Source: CAXXOK01 sp001604115 (GTDB lineage: Bacteria > Bacillota > Clostridia > Christensenellales > Aristaeellaceae). From it: 64,000 nucleotides of DNA. The notes under the pieces are model-generated. The model was not told the DNA's origin. It did no database searches and worked only from the letters and a program-made list of their open reading frames with translations. The stretch spans positions 10,470 to 74,469 of the forward strand of contig JAYFOV010000029.1 of the NCBI GenBank assembly GCA_034928535.1, read 5' to 3'. The position numbers and the translations under genes were made by a program. Of this stretch, positions 24,051-32,729 are shown one piece after another (positions within the stretch are counted from its first letter, which is position 1; each line of letters starts with the position of its first letter).

Positions 24051-24875
24051 ATGCAAGACAACAAAATGCAGGCATTGGAAGCGCTCCGCTCCAAGAAGGG
24101 CTACATCATCGACATGGACGGCGTGATTTACCACGGCAATATGCTTTTGCCGGGCGTGACGGAGTTTGTGGATTGGCTCAAACGGGAGGGCAAGGCGTTT
24201 TTGTTCCTGACCAACAGCAGCGAGCGCGCGCCTCGGGAACTACAGCAAAAGCTGGCACGGCTTGGCCTTGCTGTGGATGAGAGCCACTTCTACACCAGCG
24301 CGTTGGCCACGGCGGCCTTCCTCAAATCCCAGTGCCCGGGCGGCAGCGTATATGTGATCGGCGAGCCTGGGCTGGTTGGCGCGCTGTATGATGCGGGCTT
24401 CACCATGAACGAAGTGAACCCAGATTATGTGGTGCTGGGCGATACGCACAGCTATAACTTTGACCGCATCGAGCGCGCGGTGGCCTTGGTGCGCGGCGGG
24501 GCGAAGCTGATTGGCACCAACCCGGATCTGACCGGTCCCATCGAAGGCGGCATCGTGCCGGCCACCAAGGCGCTTATGGCGCCCATCGAGCTTTCGACAG
24601 GGCGTACAGCCTACTATCTGGGCAAACCCAACCCGCTGATGATGGCGCATGGCCTGCGTCGGCTGGGCGTGGATGAGGACGAAGCTGCGATCATTGGCGA
24701 CCGGATGGATACGGACATTGTCGCCGGCATGGAAAGCGGCATTGACACCGTGCTGGTGCTCAGCGGTGTGACCAACGAGCATGAGATGCGCAAATTTCCT
24801 TACCGGCCCATGTATGTGCTCCGCGGCGTAGGGGATATCGTCCCGGGGTATGACCCCATCCGCCTGGCTGACTGA
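24051..24875 (+). CDS. HAD-IIA family phosphatase (NagD-like)
   Basis: This 274-residue protein has AGGAAAGGTGA upstream. Motif I is IIDMDGVIYHGN, motif II is FLTNSSERAP, the motif III lysine is in YYLGKPNPLMM and motif IV is IIGDRMDTDIVAGMESG. The capping domain between motifs II and III (type C2A) is the NagD/AraL arrangement. Such enzymes dephosphorylate small phosphorylated sugars or nucleotides. Which metabolite is used here is not predictable. The gene is monocistronic with a clear promoter and a terminator after it. Confidence 0.9.
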   Translation: MQDNKMQALEALRSKKGYIIDMDGVIYHGNMLLPGVTEFVDWLKREGKAFLFLTNSSERAPRELQQKLARLGLAVDESHFYTSALATAAFLKSQCPGGSVYVIGEPGLVGALYDAGFTMNEVNPDYVVLGDTHSYNFDRIERAVALVRGGAKLIGTNPDLTGPIEGGIVPATKALMAPIELSTGRTAYYLGKPNPLMMAHGLRRLGVDEDEAAIIGDRMDTDIVAGMESGIDTVLVLSGVTNEHEMRKFPYRPMYVLRGVGDIVPGYDPIRLAD

Positions 24876-24988
24876 GGTGTTCGAGCTAGTCTATGCCCGG
24901 TTTGCCTGCCATACAGGGAAATTTGGACTTATGGGATGGCTGCCTGTGCGGCCATGCCATGCTGGATGACCTTTTTTGGAGCAATGCA

Positions 24989-25019
24989 AAGCGCCCCGGA
25001 GCATGTTCCGGAGCGCTTG
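24989..25019. terminator. Bidirectional terminator between convergent genes
   Basis: AAGCGCCCCGGA pairs with TCCGGAGCGCTT (one G-U pair) over a seven-base loop. It serves the HAD gene and the convergent peptidoglycan-binding gene. Confidence 0.7.
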
Positions 25020-25044
25020 CGCATCAAGTGATGCGGCGGCTGCA

Positions 25045-26733
25045 TCAGTCCGCAATATCCAGTCCCGTCATCTGCTTCCATTTATTGCGGATGGCGCGTT
25101 GGTTGGTCATGCCGTAATCGGGATCGTTGGCCTGACACTCCTCCAATGTACGCAGGAAGTGAACGCACAGGTGCCCATCGAAGTTGTTATCCTGGATGGA
25201 TCCGTTCAGATGAGGCACGTTGTGGGTGGTGGCCAGCGTCCAGGTTCCGTTGGGCAATTTGACATAAACAGGCTTGGGCGTCCAGGTGTTGGTGTTGCCA
25301 AAGGCCTTGAACATGATGGCGGTGTCGGTTGCGGTCAAAGGCTCCGAGTCGGCGTGGCGACCGGGGCTGTAGAGCCGCAACGTCCACTGCAGGCTTGTGG
25401 CGGGGTCAAAAACGGTGATGTTCTGGCCGGAGCGTATGCTGGGCTTGACCTCCGTGACCCAGTACAGGCATTTGACCGAGCTGGTGCTGGGGCCATCCAC
25501 CCTGCCGGTATTATCATCGATGGTGGGGGTCTGATCCTGGGAGGTTTCATAGCGCGCGGCGTTACCGCTGTATAGCTTTTCCTGGGTGATCGCGCCAGCC
25601 ACGCCATCCGCCGTAAGGCGATTCAGGCGTTGAAAGGCCATAACGGCGGTTTGCGTCAGCGCACCGTAGGTGCCATCCGCAGCGCTCACAGGGTAACCCA
25701 GATCCATCAACGCGCGCTGTAGCCGTTTCACCGCGTCGCCTGTGGCACCCAGCGAAAGCGATGTGTAGACGGTGCTCCCGCTGTTGCCGGAATCGCCGGT
25801 GCTGCCGTTACTGCCGGAATCACTGCCGCTGCTGTTGCTGCCGGAATCGCCGGTGCTGCCGTTTTGGATCGCGCTGGACGAAAACAGTTTGGCGTACGTG
25901 CGCGAGCCGACCAATCCATCCACAGAGAGCCCGTTTTTCTTTTGAAAGGCGGATACGGCCGCCATGGTTCCATTACCGTATACGCTATCCAGCGATTTGG
26001 TATAGTAGCCCAAGGATTGCAGCTGAGTCTGCACGCTGAGCACATCGCCCCCGGTATAGCCTTTACGCAGGGTGCGCGTGAACCCCGAGCCACCGCCGGA
26101 TGTGCTGTTCCCATTGGAGCCGGATGTGTTGCCGCTGTTGCTGCCGCTTGCCTGGGCAAAGAGCAGCTCCTGGGTTTTGGTGCCGGCCAGTCCGTCGGCG
26201 GTCAGTTTGTTTGCCTTCTGAAACGCGACCACCGCGCGCTGCGTCCCTGCGCCAAAGCGGCCGTCAACGCCATTTGTCGAATACCCCAGCTGCGTGAGCG
26301 CGCTCTGCAGCTGGGTCACACGGTCGCCGCTGTCCCCATATTTCAAGGTGTTCGGGTTGGTTGTGGTCACCCCGCCGCTGTTTCCATTCCCGGATGCGGT
26401 GGCGTCCGGGGCGGTGTTGCCGGGCGTCGCGGAGTCCGCGTAAATCGCCGTCAGGGTCGCGGTTCCTGCCTTGCCATCCGCTGTCAGGCCTTTGCTGGTC
26501 TGGTATGCGATCACAGCATTCTCGGTGCCGCGCCCAAACTTGCCATCCACGCCGCTGGGATCAAAGCCCAAAGACAGCAAGGTTTGTTGCAATTGGAGCA
26601 CGGCCGATCCCCGCGAGCCGAATTCCAAAGTGCTGTACCGAGTCGCGGCCAGCGCGCTTTGGGTGCACAGCATCATGAACGCTAGCGCAAGCGCCGTAAG
26701 CCTGCCTGCGAAGCGCCGGGATGTAAGGTTCAT
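25045..26733 (-). CDS. Secreted protein with four PG-binding repeats and a C-terminal H/C/H domain
   Basis: This 562-residue protein has a signal peptide (cleaved after QSALAA, residue ~30). Four PG_binding_1 domains follow at about residues 35-100, 125-195, 220-290 and 325-395, each with an FGxGT/YGxGT and A-x-x-A-x-x-x-x-Q-K pattern. Gly/Ser/Asn/Asp linkers separate them, and their DNA is itself repetitive. The last ~150 residues form a separate domain with PHLNGSIQDNNFDGHLCVHF. The same domain ends the protein at 52282-53679, which suggests an enzymatic or wall-modifying role. Localisation is the cell wall. The catalytic role is inference. Confidence 0.85.
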   Translation of the reverse strand: MNLTSRRFAGRLTALALAFMMLCTQSALAATRYSTLEFGSRGSAVLQLQQTLLSLGFDPSGVDGKFGRGTENAVIAYQTSKGLTADGKAGTATLTAIYADSATPGNTAPDATASGNGNSGGVTTTNPNTLKYGDSGDRVTQLQSALTQLGYSTNGVDGRFGAGTQRAVVAFQKANKLTADGLAGTKTQELLFAQASGSNSGNTSGSNGNSTSGGGSGFTRTLRKGYTGGDVLSVQTQLQSLGYYTKSLDSVYGNGTMAAVSAFQKKNGLSVDGLVGSRTYAKLFSSSAIQNGSTGDSGSNSSGSDSGSNGSTGDSGNSGSTVYTSLSLGATGDAVKRLQRALMDLGYPVSAADGTYGALTQTAVMAFQRLNRLTADGVAGAITQEKLYSGNAARYETSQDQTPTIDDNTGRVDGPSTSSVKCLYWVTEVKPSIRSGQNITVFDPATSLQWTLRLYSPGRHADSEPLTATDTAIMFKAFGNTNTWTPKPVYVKLPNGTWTLATTHNVPHLNGSIQDNNFDGHLCVHFLRTLEECQANDPDYGMTNQRAIRNKWKQMTGLDIAD

Positions 26734-26782
26734 GGGCGATTCCCTCCTACTGTGGACGCGAGCGTCCGCTTTTGGCTGTCCC

Positions 26783-26811
26783 AGTATAGCAAAACGTGTC
26801 CAAAAAGTAAA
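26783..26811 (-). promoter_or_regulatory. Promoter of the four-repeat PG-binding gene
   Basis: On the minus strand TTTACT (26811-26806) and TATACT (26788-26783) are 17 bases apart, about 50 bases before the ATG, in an AT-rich stretch. Confidence 0.55.
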
Positions 26812-26946
26812 GTATTTATTACGAAATTATTACATTATTGCAAGTAGCCCCAATCTGACGTTCCCGTAGCCAAAGCCGCTGGGATGGTTTGCCGGCCGAC
26901 GCACGTTATGCAGATGTGGGATACCAAAACAAAAGGGGTTTTTCAA

Positions 26947-28047
26947 GTGATAAAGATTCTTCGCGTGATCCTAAGCATCCTCTTGTGCGCAACACTTTTC
27001 CCCGTTGCCGCACTGGCGGAGGCATGCTTTTTGATCAATGTGGACACCCTGGATATGCAACGACTGAATGATGGCGACTACGTGCGGCAGTATCTGTCCG
27101 GGCAAAGCCAGGGCGTGCGGATCCAGAAGTTCATCAGCGACAGCAGCGAGTTTGCTGCGCGTGTGCGGCTCACCATCACGCAGGCGGAAACCAGCACCAT
27201 TGTCTATGATAAAAATTACGGTTATGTGAGCGGTGTGTTCGACAGCGGGGATATTTACCTGCCTTTTGTGGACAACAACACCATTCCTTACCTGATCACA
27301 CTGAATATTGAGGACTGGACCTACGCGCTGCCCTACATGCAGATGCGGGCGCGGCTTTCTCATAACAGCGGCTGCACCTATGGGCTGCGGCTTCGGGACG
27401 CCAATCCCTCCCTGCCGGATGGGTGGATCATGGGCACGATGCTGGATTTGGATGCACTGCGCCAGACGGGGGGCACGGTATTGCCGGTTTGCGCCAGCAA
27501 TCAGTATATCGTCGGGCATGCATCGGTCAGCGTGAGCGGGGATCAGTTGAGCGTTAACGTCAGTTTTCTGCCGGAGGCCAATGTGGAGCTGCACCGCAGC
27601 AGCGTGTACCTGTTGCCCCATGTGGCGGAACTGACGGCTCTGGATCCTGGCGAGCTCAGCCTGCCCCGCTATGAACTGGGGCAGAGCATCCAGATTGGCG
27701 GGCTGCAAACCGCGTTGCTCTATATGCCGATGACGCTCAGTTTTGATGCCACCGCCATGGGCGAATTCTTTTATGATGCCGGCGGCGCGGACATCAGCCA
27801 GCAATGGCAGCTGTGGCAAAATAACCTTGCCATGGCGCAGCCGACCGATGGTGCCATGCTCTGGCCCACAGAGGTTCCAGCCATGGAGGCGCAGCCGGAT
27901 CCTGGCGCCGGGCAGGAGGGTATCTTGCCGGAAGTGACCCTGCCGGAGGATACGGCGGGCGACCCGTGGCTGACGGATGGCAACGGCGAGCAACCGCTGA
28001 CGGAATCAAACCAATGGGACATGACAGCACCGCTGGTTTTGCCCTGA
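26947..28047 (+). CDS. Secreted protein of unknown function
   Basis: The GTG at 26947 gives VIKILRVILSILLCATLF followed by PVAALAEA, a clean signal peptide. A longer reading from 26884 would bury it and was not chosen. The ~366-residue mature protein begins with an Asp/Arg-rich region and is predicted mainly beta from ~residues 50-290. It ends in an acidic, proline-rich tail (~residues 310-366) with no wall-anchor motif. I recognise no family. It is divergent from the PG-binding gene and precedes a small HPt gene on the same strand with a 39-base gap, so it could belong to that unit. Confidence 0.7.
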   Translation: MIKILRVILSILLCATLFPVAALAEACFLINVDTLDMQRLNDGDYVRQYLSGQSQGVRIQKFISDSSEFAARVRLTITQAETSTIVYDKNYGYVSGVFDSGDIYLPFVDNNTIPYLITLNIEDWTYALPYMQMRARLSHNSGCTYGLRLRDANPSLPDGWIMGTMLDLDALRQTGGTVLPVCASNQYIVGHASVSVSGDQLSVNVSFLPEANVELHRSSVYLLPHVAELTALDPGELSLPRYELGQSIQIGGLQTALLYMPMTLSFDATAMGEFFYDAGGADISQQWQLWQNNLAMAQPTDGAMLWPTEVPAMEAQPDPGAGQEGILPEVTLPEDTAGDPWLTDGNGEQPLTESNQWDMTAPLVLP

Positions 28048-28086
28048 AACCCGACATGCTGTGGGTTTTGCATTGAAGCACGAAAG

Positions 28087-28491
28087 ATGGGATGCGCGGT
28101 GGAACAAACGCTGCGGGATGCGTTGATGGCGTATGGTATGGATGTGGACGCAACTTTGCTCCGCTACGGCGGCAATGAGGCGCTGCTGCTGCGGCATCTG
28201 CTCCGCTTCCCGCAGGAGCAGAGCTTTGCCGCGCTGCAAAAAGCCATGGACGAAGGCGCGCAAGAGGCAGTACAAGCGGCCTGCCATTCCCTGAAAGGGG
28301 TGAGCGGCAACCTTGGACTCACACCACTCTATGCCGCAGCCAGCCGCATGATGGCATGCTTGCGTGCCACGGATGCGGCTGGCGCCGGCTTGGCCTGGCG
28401 AGATGTCGAAACGGCCTACCGGAGCGCTGTTGCACTGCTGGAGGCAATGCAGGCGCCATTGGGTGCTGTGCTGAGTCAGCCGCGGCCATAA
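28087..28491 (+). CDS. HPt (histidine phosphotransfer) domain protein
   Basis: This 134-residue helical protein consists of a single Hpt domain. The phospho-accepting histidine is His67 in ACHSLKGVSGNLG, the family's conserved core (H-x-L-K-G-x-x-x-x-x-G). LLRYGGNEALLLRHLLRF forms the first helix pair. The protein would shuttle phosphate between a hybrid kinase and a response regulator. Neither is encoded nearby, apart from the unusual response regulator ~18 kb upstream. An N-terminal Cys is present but without a signal peptide. Confidence 0.85.
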   Translation: MGCAVEQTLRDALMAYGMDVDATLLRYGGNEALLLRHLLRFPQEQSFAALQKAMDEGAQEAVQAACHSLKGVSGNLGLTPLYAAASRMMACLRATDAAGAGLAWRDVETAYRSAVALLEAMQAPLGAVLSQPRP

Positions 28492-28722
28492 TTGCAGAGC
28501 GCAGGCCGCGGGGTCGAGCCATCACCGCTACGGGATGCAGACGCTTACCCCCGTACAACCTTTCAAGTTGGACATGCTCCTGAGTGTGAATGCCCGACGC
28601 GGGAGGCAGCGTTTACCCAGCCGGTTGGCTGGACGAGCAGGCGCTGCCATGCCAGGCAAAAGCGCAGCCGTTGTTTATCCTTTGAACGCCATTACTGTGG
28701 CGTGCTTGAGCGCACATCCCTT

Positions 28723-28762
28723 CGGAAAGCCCTCCAGCCTTTCCAGACTGGAGGGCTTTCCG
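28723..28762. repeat. 15-bp inverted repeat
   Basis: CGGAAAGCCCTCCAG and its exact complement flank a ten-base loop. A probable terminator or 3'-end stabiliser, without a T run. Confidence 0.75.
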
Positions 28763-28780
28763 CTACGGCGGAGGAGCGCA

Positions 28781-28822
28781 AACCAACGACCCCATGCACC
28801 GCGGTGCATGGGGTCGTTGGTT
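28781..28822. repeat. Perfect 42-bp palindrome
   Basis: Two 21-base arms are fully complementary and meet at CCGCGG (28801/28802). It resembles in style the palindrome at 18693-18736 but shares no sequence with it. Confidence 0.85.
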
Positions 28823-28908
28823 GTATAGAAGGCATTGTTTTGCGGTACGCTGCGGCGACCATCCTGGCGGCTCTGCATGCGGCATGGCAAGGCGGTGCGG
28901 GACACCGG

Positions 28909-30075
28909 TCACTGCGCTGCCATACGCTCCGCCAAAAAAAGCCCGATTTCTTCCCAGGCAAGGCGGCTTTCCGGCAGGAGATCCATCGCGCCTTGAAAAA
29001 CGTGGAACATGCCATTGTACACCGTCAGACGACAGTCCACGCCGTGCTGTTTTGCATTGTAGTAGACCATTTCGCTGTCGCTGAGCAAGACCTCCACGCT
29101 GCCTGCCTGCAGAAGCATCGGCGGGAAGCCCGCATAATCCCCAAAAGAAGGGGACAGGTACGGATCGCGCGCATCCAGGCCATCAGGATAGGTGGTGGGC
29201 ACGCCGATGGCCTGCCCATGAAAATCCTTTTCTGCGATGCCAAAGGAAGGATCCGCCGTTGCGTTGGCGGTATGGGAGGCTCCGGAATTGCTCAGATCCG
29301 CCCAGGGGGACATGACCACAAAGCCTCCGGGCATAGCCTGACCAGCGTCCCGTAGCCGAAGCCCGAGCGAAAGCGCCAGATTGCCCCCCGCGCTATCCCC
29401 TGCAACGATGATGCGAGCAGGGTCAAAGCCGAGCGTATCCGTCAGGTATCGCCACGCGTCCATGGCATCCTCCTGCTGGCTTGGATAGGGGTAGGCCGGG
29501 GCGAGGCGATAGTCCAGCGAGGCGACCAAAGCATCCCCATACAGGGTTGCGTAGCGTACGGCAAAATCCCGGTACAGATCATACAGCCCCGCTACGAAAG
29601 CCCCGCCATGGAATTGCAACACGGCGCGGTCATTCGCTGCACCCTCTTTGGTGAGCAGTTCCAGTTTGGCATGCGGTAAAGCCCTTGTTTGCAGGGTGTA
29701 ACCGGCGGGCGGCTGCCAGCCGCGCTCCCCCAGAATGGCTTCGCCCATGGCACGTTCCTGCTGCGGCAGAGAGGTAAAGGTGCGCACCAGCCCACTGCTG
29801 ATCTGTGCGGCCAGCGAAACATCCCATGCCGGTCGAGCCGCATAAAGCCCCAGGAACGCGACCATATATGCGCCAATAAAACAAAGCGCGATGCGCCATG
29901 TGTGCCAGAAAGGGCGGCCGTGCATCCACAGCAGCGCCAGAAAGGACAATGCCGTTGCCAGCCAGCCGTACCATTTGGCTTGCGCCATGGCTAGGCTGAG
30001 CAGCATCGGCATATACACCAGCAGCATCAGGATTATAAAAAGCAGATTAGGGCGCGGTTTGGGTGTGCTTTGCAT
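28909..30075 (-). CDS. Alpha/beta hydrolase, hormone-sensitive-lipase family, membrane-anchored
   Basis: This 388-residue protein has an AAAGGAGG ribosome binding site. Residues ~10-80 contain three hydrophobic helices. The catalytic domain (~130-388) has the oxyanion motif LQFHGGAFVAG, the nucleophile GDSAGGNLALS, an Asp around the SVEVLLSD segment and a late His in NGMFHVFQG. These define the HSL/AHD group of esterases that hydrolyse short-chain esters. The N-terminal membrane part is an extra that would tether the enzyme to the membrane. It is followed closely upstream by the YgjP-like gene on the same strand. Confidence 0.88.
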   Translation of the reverse strand: MQSTPKPRPNLLFIILMLLVYMPMLLSLAMAQAKWYGWLATALSFLALLWMHGRPFWHTWRIALCFIGAYMVAFLGLYAARPAWDVSLAAQISSGLVRTFTSLPQQERAMGEAILGERGWQPPAGYTLQTRALPHAKLELLTKEGAANDRAVLQFHGGAFVAGLYDLYRDFAVRYATLYGDALVASLDYRLAPAYPYPSQQEDAMDAWRYLTDTLGFDPARIIVAGDSAGGNLALSLGLRLRDAGQAMPGGFVVMSPWADLSNSGASHTANATADPSFGIAEKDFHGQAIGVPTTYPDGLDARDPYLSPSFGDYAGFPPMLLQAGSVEVLLSDSEMVYYNAKQHGVDCRLTVYNGMFHVFQGAMDLLPESRLAWEEIGLFLAERMAAQ

Positions 30076-30087
30076 TGTTGGCCTCCT

Positions 30088-30753
30088 TTACGGGCAGGCG
30101 GGCAACAGGGTGATGAGCGCGCCGTGCTCCCGGAGCCACGCGCGTTGGGTGCGGTAGGCGGGCAGAAAGTTTTCCACCTTGGCCCAGAACGCTGCGGAGT
30201 GGTTGGGGTGCGCAATGTGGCAAAGCTCATGGATGATCACATAATCCACCACATCCGGCGGGCAATGCAGCAACGCCCGGTTCAGGCTCAGGGTTCCTCG
30301 GCCGCTCATGCTGCCCCAGCGCCCCTTTGCATGGGAGATGCGGATGCGTTGGGGGTGCAGCAGTATGGCAGCGGATAGCGCAGCCACGCGCTCCGTGAAC
30401 ACGCGCTTTGCCTGCGCGTCCAAAAAGCGGAGCACCGGCGCGAGGGAGGAGGTACCTTGCGGCACCAGCAGACAGTCGCCCTGCAAGCGCACACGCGCCG
30501 TTGCCGCAAAGTGCAGGGAAAGGGTCGCCCCCAGATAGGGGATGCCGGCACCTTCGGCCAGGGCAAAGGGGGGCAGTGCAGGCCGCAGTGCGATGCGTTC
30601 CCGCGTGCTAAGCACCCAATCCCAGTGATCATCCACAAAAACGTCGATCTGGCTCACCGGCAGGCGCAGAGGGGCGCGTACCGTCAGCGCGCCTTGGTGA
30701 TCCAACGCCAGCGCCAGCGTCTTGCGTTTGCTGCGCACGAGTTGGTAGCGCAT
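30088..30753 (-). CDS. YgjP-like zinc metallopeptidase (M48/SprT-like)
   Basis: The start MRYQLVRSKRKTLAL at 30753 matches the family's N-terminus. A longer reading to 30840 runs into the neighbouring gene. The 221-residue protein has the zinc motif HELCHIAHPNHSAAFW (H-E-x-x-H with a downstream ligand) and KGRWGSMSGRGTLSLNRAL just before it, the standard WGS-C/S pattern of the YgjP (DUF45) family. It lies 11 bases after the GNAT gene. Function of the family is poorly known. Protein quality control or conditional metal-dependent proteolysis has been proposed. Confidence 0.88.
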   Translation of the reverse strand: MRYQLVRSKRKTLALALDHQGALTVRAPLRLPVSQIDVFVDDHWDWVLSTRERIALRPALPPFALAEGAGIPYLGATLSLHFAATARVRLQGDCLLVPQGTSSLAPVLRFLDAQAKRVFTERVAALSAAILLHPQRIRISHAKGRWGSMSGRGTLSLNRALLHCPPDVVDYVIIHELCHIAHPNHSAAFWAKVENFLPAYRTQRAWLREHGALITLLPACP

Positions 30754-30764
30754 AAGCCCTCCGC

Positions 30765-31580
30765 TCAATCGTAATTGATGCCGGGGTAAAGGCATGCAGT
30801 GCGCAGGAAAGTGGCTCTGCAACTCTGTGCCAGCCTGCATTGCGGAATGTTGCGGCGGATCACCTGCGCTTCAAAGTTTTGCACGCCGTGCTCCTGCAGC
30901 ATGTTCATGCCTGCGGCCAGCAACGTTTTGCCCAGACCCAGCCGGCGGAAATTCGGCGATACATACAGCCCGAAGATGTGCGCCGTATCGCCGGTGCCCG
31001 TAAACGCGATCTCGCCTACGATCTCTGAGCCGCGGGACAGGTACAGCGCCGTAAAGTGCGGCATGGTCATGTAGCGCTGCAACAGCGGCTGTTGGAGGGC
31101 ATCCAGCCGGTAGGCGTTCATGCGCATCAAAAACGCGGCCTGCTCCAGCGGTTTTTGCAAGGGCACCTGACCCATTTCATAGCCCATGGGCGCACTGGGT
31201 TTGGCGTTGGGCATGGTCAGCTGCACCACATCAAGGGCATCGTCTGCGGCAAAGCCGCTCTCCTGATAAAAGGAGAGCATGGCCGCATCCTGCATGCCGA
31301 CCTGCGCAAACACGCGCGCACGAAGGTTAGGGGTCTGCTGGCGCAGTTGCACGGCACGCGCAAGCAAAGCCCCCAGCAGCATGTCCAGCCCGGGCCCTTT
31401 GGAATATACGTTCAGGTAAAGGTTGATCGGGCGCTCCGGGAACAGATAGGGGTGGTATGTCTGTACCAGATAGCCCTCCGCGACGGTCATGTTGGCGCTG
31501 TCCGCAACCAGAAAAACATTTTCCGGCGGCAGGCCATTATGGGTTTGCGGGGGATGGTAAACCTGCATAAATGCGCTCAT
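30765..31580 (-). CDS. GNAT-family N-acetyltransferase
   Basis: This 271-residue protein appears to contain two GNAT-like halves. The C-terminal one is clearer, with IFGLYVSPNFRRLGLGKTLL forming the acetyl-CoA pyrophosphate loop (R-R-x-G-x-G-K). The N-terminal half contains ARVFAQVGMQDAAMLSFYQESGF, which is the final strand-helix of a first GNAT unit. The substrate is unknown. It probably shares a transcript with the YgjP-like gene and esterase downstream. The last residues are cysteine- and arginine-rich with no domain match. Confidence 0.8.
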   Translation of the reverse strand: MSAFMQVYHPPQTHNGLPPENVFLVADSANMTVAEGYLVQTYHPYLFPERPINLYLNVYSKGPGLDMLLGALLARAVQLRQQTPNLRARVFAQVGMQDAAMLSFYQESGFAADDALDVVQLTMPNAKPSAPMGYEMGQVPLQKPLEQAAFLMRMNAYRLDALQQPLLQRYMTMPHFTALYLSRGSEIVGEIAFTGTGDTAHIFGLYVSPNFRRLGLGKTLLAAGMNMLQEHGVQNFEAQVIRRNIPQCRLAQSCRATFLRTACLYPGINYD

Positions 31581-31709
31581 CCTTTCCAGGCGCAGGCTGA
31601 AAATCGCCTGCCGTCCCTTGGTAAGCGTTTGGGTAACATTTTCATTTTACGCCGTTTTGGCGGAGGATGCAAGTCGGTGCCTGTTTGTTGGCACACACAG
31701 GGTGCGGCT

Positions 31710-32243
31710 TCAGCGGCAAAACTTGTCCACATAAGCATCCAGGCATTTTTGGATCACTTCGCGTGCCTGCTGGGCATCGCGGAGCTCATCCACCACGGTT
31801 TCCTTGCCCTCCAGGTTCTTATAAACGCTGAAGAAGTGGCTCATCTCCGAGAAAATATGGGCGGGCAACTCGGAAATATCCCGGTAGCCGTTGTAGGTGG
31901 GATCCTGGAAGGGGATGGCGATGATCTTTTCATCCAGCTTGCCCTGATCAAGCATGGTCAGCACGCCTACGGGATAGCACCGCACCAGGCTCATGGGCTG
32001 AATGACTTCGCTGGAGAGCACCAGCACATCCAGCGGATCCAAATCGTCCGCATAGGTGCGGGGGATGAGCCCGTAGTTGCTTGGGTAGTGGGTGGATGTG
32101 TACAGGATGCGATCCAGGATCAGATGACCGGTTTCCTTATCAAGCTCATATTTCTTTTTGCTGCCTTTCTCGATCTCGACCACAGCGATAAAATCGTTGG
32201 GTGTGATGCGGGCAGGAGAGATGTCATGCCAGATATTGCTCAT
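31710..32243 (-). CDS. ppa: Inorganic pyrophosphatase, family I
   Basis: This 177-residue soluble enzyme splits pyrophosphate to phosphate and so drives biosynthetic reactions. Visible family I signatures are KKKYELDKETGHLILDR (substrate-binding lysines), THYPSNYGLIPRTYADDLDPLDVL split around the D-x-D-P-x-D metal motif, and later IPFQDPTYNGY and HFFSVYKNLEGK. The length is normal. The Mg-binding Asp residues are intact, so it should be active. It is transcribed alone, divergent from the lipoprotein gene. Confidence 0.95.
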   Translation of the reverse strand: MSNIWHDISPARITPNDFIAVVEIEKGSKKKYELDKETGHLILDRILYTSTHYPSNYGLIPRTYADDLDPLDVLVLSSEVIQPMSLVRCYPVGVLTMLDQGKLDEKIIAIPFQDPTYNGYRDISELPAHIFSEMSHFFSVYKNLEGKETVVDELRDAQQAREVIQKCLDAYVDKFCR

Positions 32244-32381
32244 TCAAATGGCCTCCTTATTCCGTGGGCAGCGATTATTGTAACAAGCGCGCGGGGGAAT
32301 GTAAAGCTTTGCAGTGGAAAATATGGTATAATAGGGCATCGCGCGAGCATCGCGCGCCCATAGGAAAGGCGGTATGCAACC

Positions 32382-32612
32382 ATGAAAAAAGTCGCTTTAT
32401 TGCTCCTGTGCCTGACCCTCGCACTGGCGTTGGCCAGCTGTGCCAAGGTAACCGGGGATAACAGCTTTCAAAACGGCACCCCTGGGGACACCACCCCTGT
32501 GAGCCAAGACGGTGCGCAAACGCAGCCGGAGCAGAACACGGCAACGGATGCTCAGCCTGTCGCGACCGATGCGCCTAACACAGACCCTAACGCAGCTGGA
32601 TACAACGGTTGA
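32382..32612 (+). CDS. Small lipoprotein of unknown function
   Basis: This 76-residue protein starts MKKVALLLLCLTLALALASC; the lipobox LASC places the modified cysteine at residue 20. The mature part is a low-complexity Gln/Thr/Pro/Asp stretch that ends in NAAGYNG and has no recognisable domain. A TATAAT at 32327-32332 lies about 50 bases upstream. It shows that this organism does use lipobox anchoring, which makes the lipobox-free BMP protein more notable. Confidence 0.75.
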   Translation: MKKVALLLLCLTLALALASCAKVTGDNSFQNGTPGDTTPVSQDGAQTQPEQNTATDAQPVATDAPNTDPNAAGYNG

Positions 32613-32729
32613 CCGCATTTCACTGCTTACCGCTGGCCACGGCCAAGGATACCCCTGTAGCGCAGGGGCTGAAACATCCCCGACGACCCTACGCAGCCAC
32701 CCAATCCCACCATTCAAGGAGGGCAATCC

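Larger units (their letters stand above)
28492..28908. other. Gene-free region with two strong inverted repeats
   Basis: No reading frame here looks like a real gene. The region holds two hairpins: a 15-bp perfect stem at 28723-28762 (loop of 10) and a perfect 42-bp palindrome at 28781-28822. It separates the convergent HPt and esterase genes. The first ~230 bases hold nothing recognisable. Confidence 0.6.

Noticed and set aside
25740..25870. Short direct repeats that look like a CRISPR array or minisatellite
   Set aside because: They are in-frame Gly/Ser/Asp linker codons of the PG-binding protein, with no regular spacer pattern.
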